From DAOUBF01 sp034432795 (lineage in GTDB: Bacteria; Chloroflexota; Anaerolineae; DSLN01), in the NCBI GenBank assembly GCA_034432795.1, contig DAOUBF010000015.1, positions 4,503 through 68,502 on the forward strand: DNA of 64,000 bases, written 5' to 3'. Below the pieces are notes generated by a model. It did no database searches. It saw nothing but the letters and a program-made list of their open reading frames with translations, and was not told the DNA's origin. This document shows, piece after piece, positions 42,331 through 51,168 of the stretch (within the stretch, counting starts at the first letter, position 1; each line of letters opens with the position of its first letter). Made by a program: the position numbers and the translations under genes.

Positions 42331-43760
42331 TAATCACTCTTTCCCAGGGCGGCGACGATCCGCTCCATGTGCAACGCCCGTGATCCCTTGATCAACACAA
42401 CGTCACCCGCGCCCACCAGCGGGCGCAACACTTCAATCGCCTCCGCCACATCATCCAGCACGATCAGGCGCTCCAGCGGCATACCCACATCCCGCGCTGC
42501 CTCCGCCATCATGCGGGCGCGTTGGCCCACGGTGATCAGAATGTGGGCGACATCGCGTGCCCGCCGCCCGACGAGCTTGTGCCCCTCCTGTTCATAGCTC
42601 CCCAGTTCCAGCATGTCGCCCAGCACCGCGATCTTGCGCCCGTCCAGTTCGTCCAGCAGGTTGAGCGCCGCGATCATGGACGCGGGGCTGGCGTTATACG
42701 TGTCATCCAGGATAGTGGCACCGCCTGGCCCCGGCACGGCCACCAGGCGCACCTGCGCCGGGCCGGTCGCCTGCAAGCCACGAACGATCTCCTCCCAGGT
42801 CAGCCCCTCCACTAGGCCAACGGCGGTGGCCCGCAGTGCGGTGTGCACGCTATGCTGGCCCAGCAGGGGCACGCGCACATTGAGCGCCTCGTTGCGGAAG
42901 TGCAGGCGGAAGCGGATACCCTGCAATCCCTGGCTCTCAATCTCGTTGGCCCACAGGTCGGCGGCAGGGTCCAGCCCATAGAAGAACACGTGCGCGTGCG
43001 TGGCGGCAGCCATGCCACGCACGTGCTCGTCGTCGTAGTTCAGGATGGCGATGCCCTCCGGCGCGGGCGGCAGCGCCTCCACCAACTCAGTCTTGGCTTT
43101 GATAATGGCCTCCATAGAACCGGCGCGCTCCAGATGCACCGGCCCGATGTTCGTGACCACGCCCACATGCGGTTTGGCGATGGCGGCCAGGTGGGCGATC
43201 TCGCCCCTGGTGTACATGCCCATCTCCACCACCACCCGCTGATCGGCGGGCGTCAGGCGCAAGAGCGTCAGCGGCAGGCCGATCTCGTTATTGTGGCTGG
43301 CCTCGCTTTTGAGCGTGCGATAGCGCTGTGCCAACACCTCTGCCACCAACTCCTTCGTGGTCGTCTTGCCCACGCTGCCGGTGATGCCGATCACGCGGGG
43401 GTTAAACCGCGCCCGCCAGAAGGCCGCCGCCTGTTGCAACGCCGCCAGCGGGTCCGCGACGATCAGGCAGACGGGCAACGTCACCTGCTCCTCCGGCTCT
43501 AGATGCGCACCCCCGTCGCGCAGGTCCAGCGATGTGCATGTCACCCCTTCCGGCAGCCGCGCCACCAGCGCGGCGATTGCGCCCCGGCTGAAGGCATCGC
43601 CGACGAAGGCATGCCCATCGGCCTTCTCCCCCGGCAGGGCTACGAATAGCGCCCCCGCCGTGGCCTGACGGGAGTCAATCACCACCTGCGAGATCGGCTG
43701 GGCCAGGGCCTTCACTTCCTGGCCGGTCAAAGCTTCCAGAATATGCCCCAGCGTCAACAT
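42330..43760 (-). CDS. murF: UDP-MurNAc-tripeptide--D-Ala-D-Ala ligase MurF
   Basis: Adds D-Ala-D-Ala to the UDP-MurNAc tripeptide. 476 residues: VIDSRQATAGALFVALPGEK ADGHAFV at the N-terminus, ATP loop GITGSVGKTTTKELVAEVL, EMGMYTRGEIAHLAAIA, TNIGPVHLERAGSMEAI and ILDDTYNASPASMIAAL. It lies where murE would normally stand next to ftsI; no murE-like sequence is present. It starts a repeat-rich 150 bp after the ftsI stop. Confidence 0.95.
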   Translation of the reverse strand: MLTLGHILEALTGQEVKALAQPISQVVIDSRQATAGALFVALPGEKADGHAFVGDAFSRGAIAALVARLPEGVTCTSLDLRDGGAHLEPEEQVTLPVCLIVADPLAALQQAAAFWRARFNPRVIGITGSVGKTTTKELVAEVLAQRYRTLKSEASHNNEIGLPLTLLRLTPADQRVVVEMGMYTRGEIAHLAAIAKPHVGVVTNIGPVHLERAGSMEAIIKAKTELVEALPPAPEGIAILNYDDEHVRGMAAATHAHVFFYGLDPAADLWANEIESQGLQGIRFRLHFRNEALNVRVPLLGQHSVHTALRATAVGLVEGLTWEEIVRGLQATGPAQVRLVAVPGPGGATILDDTYNASPASMIAALNLLDELDGRKIAVLGDMLELGSYEQEGHKLVGRRARDVAHILITVGQRARMMAEAARDVGMPLERLIVLDDVAEAIEVLRPLVGAGDVVLIKGSRALHMERIVAALGKSD

Positions 43761-43763
43761 CGT

Positions 43764-43908
43764 ACAACCGAGGGCGGAGGACCGCCTAGTCCCTCTCCGA
43801 TCTCAGTAGATCATAGATTTGCCCCTCACCCCGGCCCTCCCCCACAAGGGGGGAGGGGGTGACTCTGTTCCCTCCCCCATCCAGGGGGAGGGACAGGGAG
43901 GGGGTGAC
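43764..43908. repeat. Family C and family B repeats between ftsI and murF
   Basis: GAGGGCGGAGGACCGCCTAG (family C-like) is followed by CCCTCACCCCGGCCCTCCCC and CACAAGGGGGGAGGGGGTGAC, then a second CCCTCCCCCAT...GGGGGAGGG hairpin. It fills the position of murE. Confidence 0.65.
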
Positions 43909-43910
43909 AG

Positions 43911-45626
43911 TTAATTTCCACTACCGCCTTCCGCCACCTTCCTCACCTCGTCCGGTGGGATCTCCAGGATGACCGCGATACGTTCAGCCAGGGCCTTGAA
44001 CACGGGCGCAGCGGTCAGCGAGCCCCATTCTGAACTGGTCGGCTCATCCAGCTTGACCAGGATGATCACCTGTGGCTCATCCACCGGGAAGAAGCCGATG
44101 AACGAGGCGATGGTCTTCTCCGGGTCGTAGAAGCCGCCGGGGCGGGCGATCTGGGCCGTGCCCGTCTTGCCCGCGATGGCGTAGCCCGGCACCTGCGCCC
44201 GGCGGATCTCGCGCTTGACCGCCTCGGCCAGCATGGCCTTGAGCTGATCGGCGGCCTGGGGCGAGATCACCTGGCCCTGCGGCGCGTAGGGCGACGGCCT
44301 GGGCACATTGACATGGTGCACCCCGTCCTGGACCGTTTCCTTGACGATGTGCGGCTGCATCATCACGCCGTGATTGGCGACCGCAGCCACCGCCGTGATC
44401 ATCTGGAGCGGGGTCACCGCCACGCCCTGGCCGAAGGCGTTGGTGGCCAGGTCGGCCTCATGCCAGTCCTCATCGCCCGGCAGGCGCAGGATGCCGCTGG
44501 CCTCGTTGGCCAGGTCCACGCCGGTGGGCTGGCCGATGCCGAAGCGTTGCAACCCGGCGTAGAACCGGTCCGGGCCGATCCAGTTCGCCACCAGCGCGGC
44601 CCCCACATTGAGCGAGTGCGCCAGTAGGCCGGTCATATCCTGCTCGCCGTAAACGCGACCGTCCCAGTTGCGGATGACCGCCCCGCCGATCTCCACAAAG
44701 CCCAGGTCGGTGTAGGTCGTCTCCGGCGTGACCACGCCCTGATCTAGCGCGATAGCCATCGTCAGAATCTTGAACACCGAGCCTGGCTCATACTGGTCGC
44801 TGATGGCCGGGTTGCGGCGTACGTCCTCGTCGGCGCGGGTAGGCGGCACGTTCGGGTCGTAATCGGGCAGGCTGGCCATCGCCAGGATGGCGCCTGTGCG
44901 CGGGTCCATGACGATCACCGTGCCGCTCTTGGCGCCGGTGTCTTGCAACGCCTGCGCCAGCGTGGTCTCCGCCACGTATTGAATGTCCAGGTCCAGCGTC
45001 AGGATCAGGTCCAGGCCCGGCTTCGGGCGCGGGCCGAGCGACTGGCCCAGCGGGTCATGGCGCGTGGGCGAGAGCGCGGGTTCCCCGGCCAACTCGCGCT
45101 GATAATAGGCCTCCACGCCGCCATACCCTTGCCGGTCCAGGCCGACGAAGCCCAGCAGATGCGAGGCCAGACGACCGTGTGGGTAGGTGCGCCGCACCAG
45201 CGGCTCCAGTTGGATACCGCTCAGGTCCAGGGCCTCAATCGCCCGCCCCACCTGGCTTTGGACGGGCACGGCCAGCAAGACGTAGGGGGCCTCCCGGCGC
45301 TTCAGGCTGGCGGCCAGGTCCTCCACCGGGCGATCCAGTAACTGCGCCAGTTCCTGAGCCGCCCGATCTGCATCGGCGATCAGGCGAGGGGAGGCGCCCA
45401 CGCGGTAATCGGTGATGTTGCCCGCCAGCAGGTTGCCGTTGCGGTCAAAGATGCGCCCCCGATCCGGCCAGACATCCCGATAGATGACCTGAACGCCCTG
45501 GGCCAGCCGCTCAAACTCGGCATGTTGGGCCACCTGGAGCATGACCAGGCGGCCCAGGACGAAGAGCGCAGCAGCGGCGAGGCCGGCGACAATGACAACC
45601 AGGCGGCCACGAGGGGTCTGATTCAT
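43911..45626 (-). CDS. ftsI: Division-specific penicillin-binding protein FtsI/PBP2-like transpeptidase
   Basis: Cross-links septal peptidoglycan. 571 residues: a membrane anchor (VVIVAGLAAAALFVLGRLV), a dimerisation domain (RGRIFDRNGNLLAGN), and a transpeptidase domain with all active-site motifs: SxxK in PGSVFKILTM, SxN in AHSLNVGAAL and KTG in IAGKTGTAQIA. There is no PASTA domain. Its start overlaps the ftsL stop as ATGA. Confidence 0.95.
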   Translation of the reverse strand: MNQTPRGRLVVIVAGLAAAALFVLGRLVMLQVAQHAEFERLAQGVQVIYRDVWPDRGRIFDRNGNLLAGNITDYRVGASPRLIADADRAAQELAQLLDRPVEDLAASLKRREAPYVLLAVPVQSQVGRAIEALDLSGIQLEPLVRRTYPHGRLASHLLGFVGLDRQGYGGVEAYYQRELAGEPALSPTRHDPLGQSLGPRPKPGLDLILTLDLDIQYVAETTLAQALQDTGAKSGTVIVMDPRTGAILAMASLPDYDPNVPPTRADEDVRRNPAISDQYEPGSVFKILTMAIALDQGVVTPETTYTDLGFVEIGGAVIRNWDGRVYGEQDMTGLLAHSLNVGAALVANWIGPDRFYAGLQRFGIGQPTGVDLANEASGILRLPGDEDWHEADLATNAFGQGVAVTPLQMITAVAAVANHGVMMQPHIVKETVQDGVHHVNVPRPSPYAPQGQVISPQAADQLKAMLAEAVKREIRRAQVPGYAIAGKTGTAQIARPGGFYDPEKTIASFIGFFPVDEPQVIILVKLDEPTSSEWGSLTAAPVFKALAERIAVILEIPPDEVRKVAEGGSGN

Positions 45627-45955
45627 CGGATCGGCACCGGTAAATACTCTACCTGCTCGCCCGTGGCCGGGACAAAGCCCAGTTCACGGGCGCGTTGCTC
45701 CAGCCGCCTGGGGTCGCGCAGCCGGGTCAACTCGGCCTCCAACTCGGCGTTCTGGCGGGCCAACTGTTCCTGGCGGGCCTTCAACTGCTCAATCTCGCGT
45801 CCGGCGCGGGCGGCCTGGCTGGCCTGGATGAGCTGGGCCGCGCCCACGAAGGCCGCCACCAGGAGCACTACCGCCCAGCCGCGCAAGGAGCGCATCCGCA
45901 GGCGCAGCCTGGCACGGCTCCAACTATGGCTGATGCGGGGCTTCTGCTGGGCCAT
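45623..45955 (-). CDS. ftsL: FtsL-like septum protein
   Basis: 110 residues: a short basic cytosolic tail, one membrane helix (GWAVVLLVAAFVGAAQLIQ, residues ~25-44) and a coiled coil (REIEQLKARQEQLARQNAEL EAELTRLRDPRRLEQRA), ending in ARELGFVPATGEQVEYLPV. This is the FtsL/DivIC layout; position between rsmH and ftsI identifies it as FtsL. ATG 45955 lies 5 bp after rsmH; the longer open frame runs inside rsmH and is rejected. Confidence 0.85.
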   Translation of the reverse strand: MAQQKPRISHSWSRARLRLRMRSLRGWAVVLLVAAFVGAAQLIQASQAARAGREIEQLKARQEQLARQNAELEAELTRLRDPRRLEQRARELGFVPATGEQVEYLPVPIR

Positions 45956-45960
45956 GTGCG

Positions 45961-46911
45961 CTATCCTCCGATCTTCTCCGCCACCCGGAGTTTGGCGCTG
46001 CGGCTGCGCGGGTTGGCCTGCACCTCCTCGGCAGAGGGGGTGATCGGCTTGCGCGTGATCAGGCGCAGGCTGGCCGTGTGGCCGCAGACACAGACCGGCA
46101 GCCCCGGCTCGCAAATGCAGTCACGACTCTCGCGCCGCATGAACTCCTTCACGATCCGGTCCTCCAGCGAGTGAAAGGTGATCACCGCCAGCCGGCCACC
46201 CGGCCTGAGCAAGGCGACTGCCTGGGGCAGGGCGGCCTGGAGTTGGGCCAGTTCGTCATTAACCGCGATGCGCAGCGCCTGAAAGGTGCGCGTGGCCGGG
46301 TGAAGGCGCCCGCGCCTGCCGCCGACGGCCCTGGCGACGACCTCGGCAAGCTGGCGCGTGGTGTGGATGGGCCGCGCCTGAACGATAGCGCGGGCAATGC
46401 GGCGGCTTTCGCGCTCCTCCCCATATTGGTATAATAGCTCCGCCAGGTCGTCCACAGGCAACTCGTTGACCAGGTCGGCGGCGGTCAGGTCTTGTGTCGG
46501 CTCAAAGCGCATGTCCAGCGGCCCCTCCGCCTGGAAGGAAAAGCCCCGGCTGGGATCGGCCAGTTGCAGCGACGACAGGCCCAGATCAAACAAGATGCCG
46601 TCCACCGCGACAAAGCCCTGCGTGCGGGCGATGGCTGCCAGGTCAGCGAAGCTGGCCTGCACCAGGCGCACCCGCTCGCCGTAGGTGCTGAGGCGCTCAC
46701 GGGCGACCGCCAGCGCCGCCGGGTCGCGATCCAGGCCGAGCAACTGCCCGTGGGGGGCGGTGGCGGCGAGCACGCCGGCGGCGTGGCCGCCCGCGCCCAC
46801 GGTGGCGTCAATGAAGCGCCCCCCCGGCTGGGGCGCCAGGGCGCTCAACACGGCCTGGAAAAGAACAGGGATGTGGGCCGGGCCGGCCCACGCCGATGGC
46901 TCAGAGACCAA
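45961..46911 (-). CDS. rsmH: 16S rRNA m4C1402 methyltransferase RsmH (MraW)
   Basis: Methylates N4 of C1402 in 16S rRNA. About 316 residues: HIPVLFQAVLSAL start, AdoMet-binding IDATVGAGGHAAGVL, DGILFDLGLSSLQLADP, GFSFQAEGPLDMRF, NELPVDDLAELLYQYGEE and VITFHSLEDRIVKEFMR. No ATG is available near the conserved start; TTG 46911, overlapping the mraZ stop by 11 bp, is proposed. The longer open frame upstream is inside mraZ. Confidence 0.93.
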   Translation of the reverse strand: MVSEPSAWAGPAHIPVLFQAVLSALAPQPGGRFIDATVGAGGHAAGVLAATAPHGQLLGLDRDPAALAVARERLSTYGERVRLVQASFADLAAIARTQGFVAVDGILFDLGLSSLQLADPSRGFSFQAEGPLDMRFEPTQDLTAADLVNELPVDDLAELLYQYGEERESRRIARAIVQARPIHTTRQLAEVVARAVGGRRGRLHPATRTFQALRIAVNDELAQLQAALPQAVALLRPGGRLAVITFHSLEDRIVKEFMRRESRDCICEPGLPVCVCGHTASLRLITRKPITPSAEEVQANPRSRSAKLRVAEKIGG

Positions 46912-47323
46912 ACTCGGCCCAGGTTTGCGGGTCAATGCTGCCGTCGCGGAAGGCGCGCAGTTGGCTGTGCCAGCGGTCCGCGTTCCAGACTTCCAGATAA
47001 GGCCCGTTGCCCGCAATGACGACTTCACCGTTAAGCTGTGCATAGTCACGCAGGAAAGCGGGGATCAGGATGCGCCCGGCGCTATCGGGCACGTCGTCCA
47101 CAGCGCCTGAAAGGATCAGGCGGCGAAACTGGCGGGCTTTGGCGTCCGCCACCTGGAGCGCACCCAGCCTGCGGGCGAACTCCGCCCAGGTTGCGATGGG
47201 ATAAATGGCCAGGCATCCATCAAACCAGCGTGTGATCACCACTCCCGGCGCCAGCGCATCGCGGTATCGGGCCGGGAGCGTGAGACGGCCCTTGTCGTCC
47301 AGCGTGTGGACGAACTCGGACAT
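46901..47323 (-). CDS. mraZ: Transcriptional regulator MraZ
   Basis: 140 residues with two AbrB-like swapped-hairpin domains, each with the DKGRLTLPARYRDAL or DSAGRILIPAFLRDYAQL motif. MraZ represses its own dcw operon by binding repeated TGGG boxes, and three such boxes lie between the promoter and this gene. ATG 47323 (MSEFVHTLDDKGRL) matches the family start; the GTG 54 bp upstream lies in the operator and would give an atypical N-terminus. First gene of the dcw cluster. Confidence 0.95.
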   Translation of the reverse strand: MSEFVHTLDDKGRLTLPARYRDALAPGVVITRWFDGCLAIYPIATWAEFARRLGALQVADAKARQFRRLILSGAVDDVPDSAGRILIPAFLRDYAQLNGEVVIAGNGPYLEVWNADRWHSQLRAFRDGSIDPQTWAEFGL

Positions 47324-47372
47324 AAAGCCGATCTCAGCGGCAGGGCGGTCCGGTTCACTCAATCGCGGCTCT

Positions 47373-47396
47373 CCCACTTTGCCCCACTTTCCCCCA
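47373..47396 (-). promoter_or_regulatory. MraZ operator (three TGGG repeats)
   Basis: On the minus strand GTGGGGGAAAGTGGGGCAAA GTGGG contains three TGGG words whose complements (CCCA) start at 47373, 47383 and 47393, exactly 10 bp apart. This matches the known MraZ box of three TGGGN repeats with 5-nt spacers. It lies just downstream of the predicted start site. Confidence 0.85.
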
Positions 47397-47407
47397 CATA
47401 CTCTCCG

Positions 47408-47436
47408 ATTCTACAACAACACTTGGGCTTTGTCTA
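47408..47436 (-). promoter_or_regulatory. dcw operon promoter
   Basis: On the minus strand TAGACA (47431-47436), 17 bp, TAGAAT (47408-47413). Transcription would start near 47401, immediately before the MraZ operator. Confidence 0.7.
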
Positions 47437-47622
47437 GTAGTGGGAGCGCAATTTTAAGGCTGGCCTGATAACTTTAAGGTATTACGAGGTTCGTGCGCGA
47501 GGGGCTAAACATGGGGGCTATTTGGGGAGCAACCCCTATATATTCCGAAAATATGTTAAATCTCGCCACAGGTGACTTGCTGTGAAGTTATCCACATCCC
47601 AGGGTGTCGCAAGGAGGATTGT
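47437..47622. other. Divergent intergenic region with a DnaA-box sequence
   Basis: This AT-richer stretch separates the dcw promoter from the aminotransferase start. It contains TTATCCACA (47588-47596), a perfect DnaA-box word, and AT-rich TATATATT and AAATATGTTAAA sequences. AAGGAGG (47611-47617) is the ribosome-binding site of the next gene. Confidence 0.5.
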
Positions 47623-49044
47623 ATGACAGCGCTGTATTCTGTGCAAACCGGTGATAACCTGGAGCGCATTCGCGCCCGCATCGTGGGCATTGATCGGCAG
47701 GTGCCGCTCCTGGATGGCAGCCAGCGCACGTACATTAACTTTGATAACACCGCCAGCACCCCTATCCTGCGCGATGTCAAAGAGACGGTGGACCGCTTCC
47801 TGGAGTGGTATGCCAGCGTGCATCGGGGCGCGGGGTTCAAATCCCATGTCGCCACCCGCGCCTATGAGGACGCCCGCCGCATTGTCGCTGAGTTTGTGGG
47901 CGCCAATCTCCAGGAGCACACGGTGATCTTCGGCAAGAACACAACCGAGGCGCTGAACAAGCTGGCCCGTCGTTTCCCCTTCGCCCCAGGCGATGTTGTC
48001 CTGGTCTCGTTGATGGAGCACCATTCTAACGACCTGCCCTGGCGGGCGGTCGCCAATGTCGTCCACGTCGGCCTGGATGCGCGTGGAGCGTTGGACGAGG
48101 CCGACTTTGACCGCAAGCTGGCCCAGTATCAGGGGCGAGTTAAGCTGGTGGCGATCAGCGGCGCGAGTAACGTGACCGGCTACATCAACCCGATCCACCG
48201 CCTGGCGGCCAAAGCACATGCGGCGGGCGCCCAGATCGCGGTGGACTGCGCCCAGCTTGCCCCCCACCGCCGGATTGATATGCGCCCCCTTGACGATCCG
48301 GAGCACCTGGACTACATCGCCCTGTCGGCGCATAAGATGTATGCCCCCCTGGGCACGGGCGCGCTCATCGGGCGGCGCGACACCTTTGAACGGGGCGAGC
48401 CGGACTACCGCGGCGGCGGCACGATTGAGATCGTGACCACCGACTGGGTGGAGTGGGCCGATCCACCCGACCGGGACGAGGCAGGCAGCCCCAATGTCGT
48501 CGGTGCGGTGGCCCTGGCCGCCGCCATGCAGGCGCTCAACGCCATCGGGATGGAGGCCATCGCTGCACACGAGGCCGAACTGACCGCCTATGCCCTGGAG
48601 CGCATGGCCCGCATCCCCGGCATCCGCCTGTACGGGGACCCCGACCCGGCCCATGCTGCCCACCGGCTGGGGGTGATCCCCTTCAATCTGGAAAACGCCT
48701 CCCACTTCCTGGTCGCGGCCATCCTGGGGACGGAGTATGGCATCGGCGTGCGTAATGGCTGCTTTTGCGCCCATCCTTACGTCTTGCATCTGTTGAAGGT
48801 AGATAAGGCAGAGGCGGAGCGCGTGCGTCAAGACATGCTTCGGCGCGACCGCCGCACGATGCCGGGGTTGGTGCGGGCCAGCTTCGGCATGTACAATACC
48901 CTAGAGGAGGTGGATGTGCTCGTTGGGGCGCTGGAGGACATCGCCGCCGGGCGCTATCGCGGCACATATGTCCAGGACCCGGCCTCCGGCGATTACACGG
49001 CGGTCGGCTGGGCGCCGGATTTCAGCCGCTATTTCACTTTATAA
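47623..49044 (+). CDS. Class V aminotransferase / cysteine desulfurase-like PLP enzyme
   Basis: 473 residues. FDNTASTPIL is the N-terminal strand, IFGKNTTEALNKLARR and MEHHSNDLPWR bind the cofactor ring, AVDCAQLAPHRRID holds the PLP Asp, and the PLP Lys lies in LSAHKMYAPLGTGAL. GIGVRNGCFCAHPYV carries Cys residues where CsdA/SufS-type enzymes have their catalytic Cys. It could be a cysteine desulfurase or lyase, or kynureninase-like given the adjacent cyclase. ATG 47623 has AAGGAGG upstream. Cyclase starts 2 bp after its stop. Confidence 0.82.
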   Translation: MTALYSVQTGDNLERIRARIVGIDRQVPLLDGSQRTYINFDNTASTPILRDVKETVDRFLEWYASVHRGAGFKSHVATRAYEDARRIVAEFVGANLQEHTVIFGKNTTEALNKLARRFPFAPGDVVLVSLMEHHSNDLPWRAVANVVHVGLDARGALDEADFDRKLAQYQGRVKLVAISGASNVTGYINPIHRLAAKAHAAGAQIAVDCAQLAPHRRIDMRPLDDPEHLDYIALSAHKMYAPLGTGALIGRRDTFERGEPDYRGGGTIEIVTTDWVEWADPPDRDEAGSPNVVGAVALAAAMQALNAIGMEAIAAHEAELTAYALERMARIPGIRLYGDPDPAHAAHRLGVIPFNLENASHFLVAAILGTEYGIGVRNGCFCAHPYVLHLLKVDKAEAERVRQDMLRRDRRTMPGLVRASFGMYNTLEEVDVLVGALEDIAAGRYRGTYVQDPASGDYTAVGWAPDFSRYFTL

Positions 49045-49046
49045 CC

Positions 49047-49688
49047 ATGCCCATCTACGACATCTCGCTGCCTGTTTCAACCCATCTGGTCACCTGGCCG
49101 GGCGACCCCCGGCCTGAGGTGGAGCGGATAGCCACACTTGAGGCCCAGGGCGTCAACCTGACGCGCCTGGCCTGTAGCGCCCACGCAGGCACCCATGTGG
49201 ACGCGCCCGATCATGTGATCGCAGGTGGGGCCACTGTGGAGGCCTTGCCGTTGGAGGTGCTGATCGGCCCGGCCTATGTCATCGCCCTCCCTGGCGTGCG
49301 CCAGATTACCCCGGCGGACCTGGCCGCGCTGGACTGGCCCGCCGAGGCTCAACGCGTGTTGTTCAAGACGGACAATTCGCGCCTGTGGAGTGGACCAAAA
49401 GCGGGCGAGTTCCAGCCGGACTTCGTGGCCTTCACGCCGGAGGCCGCCTGCTGGCTGGTGGAGCGAGGCGTCCGTCTGGTCGGCGTGGACTACCTCTCGG
49501 TGGACCCCTACGAGGCGCAGGGGGCGGAGCCTTACCCGGCCCACCGCATTCTCCTCAGCGCGGGCGTGGTGATTGTGGAGGGCCTGAACCTGGCCGAGGT
49601 GCCACCCGGCCCGTATGAACTCATGTGCCTGCCGCTCAAGCTGGTGGGCGCGGACGGCGCGCCCGCACGTGTTATTTTAAGAGGGTAG
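49047..49688 (+). CDS. Cyclase/kynurenine formamidase-like metal hydrolase
   Basis: 213 residues of the cyclase (PF04199-type) family. The metal-binding signature HxGTHxDxPxH is CSAHAGTHVDAPDHV near residue 50, after YDISLPVSTHLVTWPGDPRP. GVDYLSVDPYEA and HRILLSAGVVIVEGLNL are typical later motifs. It probably hydrolyses an amide or lactone-like bond; kynurenine formamidase is one option. It lies between the aminotransferase and pyruvate kinase with almost no spacing, so the genes are probably cotranscribed. Confidence 0.8.
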   Translation: MPIYDISLPVSTHLVTWPGDPRPEVERIATLEAQGVNLTRLACSAHAGTHVDAPDHVIAGGATVEALPLEVLIGPAYVIALPGVRQITPADLAALDWPAEAQRVLFKTDNSRLWSGPKAGEFQPDFVAFTPEAACWLVERGVRLVGVDYLSVDPYEAQGAEPYPAHRILLSAGVVIVEGLNLAEVPPGPYELMCLPLKLVGADGAPARVILRG

Positions 49689-49690
49689 CC

Positions 49691-51148
49691 ATGCGCCGCA
49701 CGAAGATCGTCGCCACTATCGGCCCGGCCACCGAGAGCGAGGAACGGTTGGAGGCGCTCATCCGCGCCGGTGTGGATGTCATCCGCCTGAATTTCTCGCA
49801 TGGCACGCATGAGAGCCACGCCCAGGTGATTGAGCGCGTCCGGCGGATCGCCGCCGGGCTGCACCTGCCTGTCGCCATCCTCCAGGACTTGCAAGGGCCG
49901 AAGATACGCACGGGGGCGCTGGCAGGCGGCGCCCCGGTCCTGCTCGCCGACGGCGCGACATTCACGCTGACGACGCGCCCGGTGGAAGGCACTGCCAGCG
50001 CGGTCTCCACGACCTATGCCGGTCTGCCCCAGGACGTGCGCCCCGGCGACCGTATCCTGCTGGATGACGGGCTGATTGAGTTGCGCGTAGAGGCTGTGCA
50101 GGGCCAGGACGTGATCACACGGGTGGTGCACGGTGGCCTGCTGGGAGAGCACAAGGGCATCAACCTGCCCGGTATCGCCACCCAGGCCCCGGCGCTGACC
50201 GAGAAGGACCGCGAGGACCTGGCCTTCGGCCTGGCGCAGGGCGTGGACTACGTGGCGCTCAGCTTCGTTCGCCGCGCTGAGGATGTGCTGGCGTTGCGCC
50301 AGGCCATTGCTGAACTGTTGCCCTTGTCCCGCTCCCCTCAAGGTTGGGAGATAAGAAGTGAAGGCCCCGGCATCATCGCCAAGCTGGAGAAGCCCCAGGC
50401 GCTGGACAACCTGGAGGCCATCCTGGAGGCCTGCGACGGCGTGATGGTGGCGCGGGGCGACCTGGGCGTGGAGCTTTCGCCGCAGCAGGTGCCCATCGCC
50501 CAGAAAACCATCATTGAAGCCGCCAATCGCACACAACGCTTTGTCATTACCGCCACCCAGATGCTGGAGAGCATGATCACCCACCCGCGCCCGACGCGGG
50601 CCGAGGCCTCCGACGTGGCTAACGCCATCTTTGACGGCACGGACGCGGTTATGCTGAGCGGCGAGACCGCCGTGGGCGCCTATCCGGTGGAGGCGGTGAG
50701 GATGATGGCGGCCATCGCCGAGGAAGCGGAGGCCCATCTGGCGCGTTGGGGCAGCCCTGTGCTGCACCGGGGCGCCACCCAGGACGATGCCCTGGCGATC
50801 GTGCGGGCGGCCCGCGAACTGGCGGAGGACCGGGGCGTGCGTGCCATCTGCGCCTTCACGCGCACCGGCCGGACGGCGCGGCTGATGTCCAAGGAACGCC
50901 CCCATGTGCCTATCCTGGCCTTCACGCCCTTTGAGAGCGTGCGGCGCTATCTGGCGCTGGCCTGGGGGGTGGTGCCCTGCCTGCTGGAGCACCGGGCCAG
51001 CGTTGAGGAGATGCTCGCTGGCGTGGAGGAGGCCCTCAAGGCGCGGGGATTAGTTCAGCCTGGGGATCAGGTGGTGGTGACCGGCGGGTTGCCTGTGGAC
51101 GTGCAGACGCCAACCAACTTTATCAAGCTGCACACGGTGGGCGGATAG
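49691..51148 (+). CDS. pyk: Pyruvate kinase
   Basis: Converts phosphoenolpyruvate and ADP to pyruvate and ATP. 485 residues: RRTKIVATIGPATES and VDVIRLNFSHGTHESH at the start, LQDLQGPKIRTGAL, a B domain, then GIIAKLEKPQALDNLEAI, MVARGDLGVELSPQQVPI, ATQMLESMITHPRPTRAEAS DVANAIFDGTDAVMLSGETA. The C-terminal domain is present, ending in a loop with TGGLPVDVQTPTNFIKL. ATG 49691 follows AAGAGGG, 2 bp after the cyclase stop. Confidence 0.97.
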   Translation: MRRTKIVATIGPATESEERLEALIRAGVDVIRLNFSHGTHESHAQVIERVRRIAAGLHLPVAILQDLQGPKIRTGALAGGAPVLLADGATFTLTTRPVEGTASAVSTTYAGLPQDVRPGDRILLDDGLIELRVEAVQGQDVITRVVHGGLLGEHKGINLPGIATQAPALTEKDREDLAFGLAQGVDYVALSFVRRAEDVLALRQAIAELLPLSRSPQGWEIRSEGPGIIAKLEKPQALDNLEAILEACDGVMVARGDLGVELSPQQVPIAQKTIIEAANRTQRFVITATQMLESMITHPRPTRAEASDVANAIFDGTDAVMLSGETAVGAYPVEAVRMMAAIAEEAEAHLARWGSPVLHRGATQDDALAIVRAARELAEDRGVRAICAFTRTGRTARLMSKERPHVPILAFTPFESVRRYLALAWGVVPCLLEHRASVEEMLAGVEEALKARGLVQPGDQVVVTGGLPVDVQTPTNFIKLHTVGG

Positions 51149-51168
51149 CCCGGTGGGTAGATGAGACC

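Noticed and set aside
46115..47049. N-terminal extension of RsmH starting inside mraZ at 47049
   Set aside because: The extra ~46 residues are an out-of-frame reading of mraZ and do not match the family; a start at TTG 46911 is more likely.
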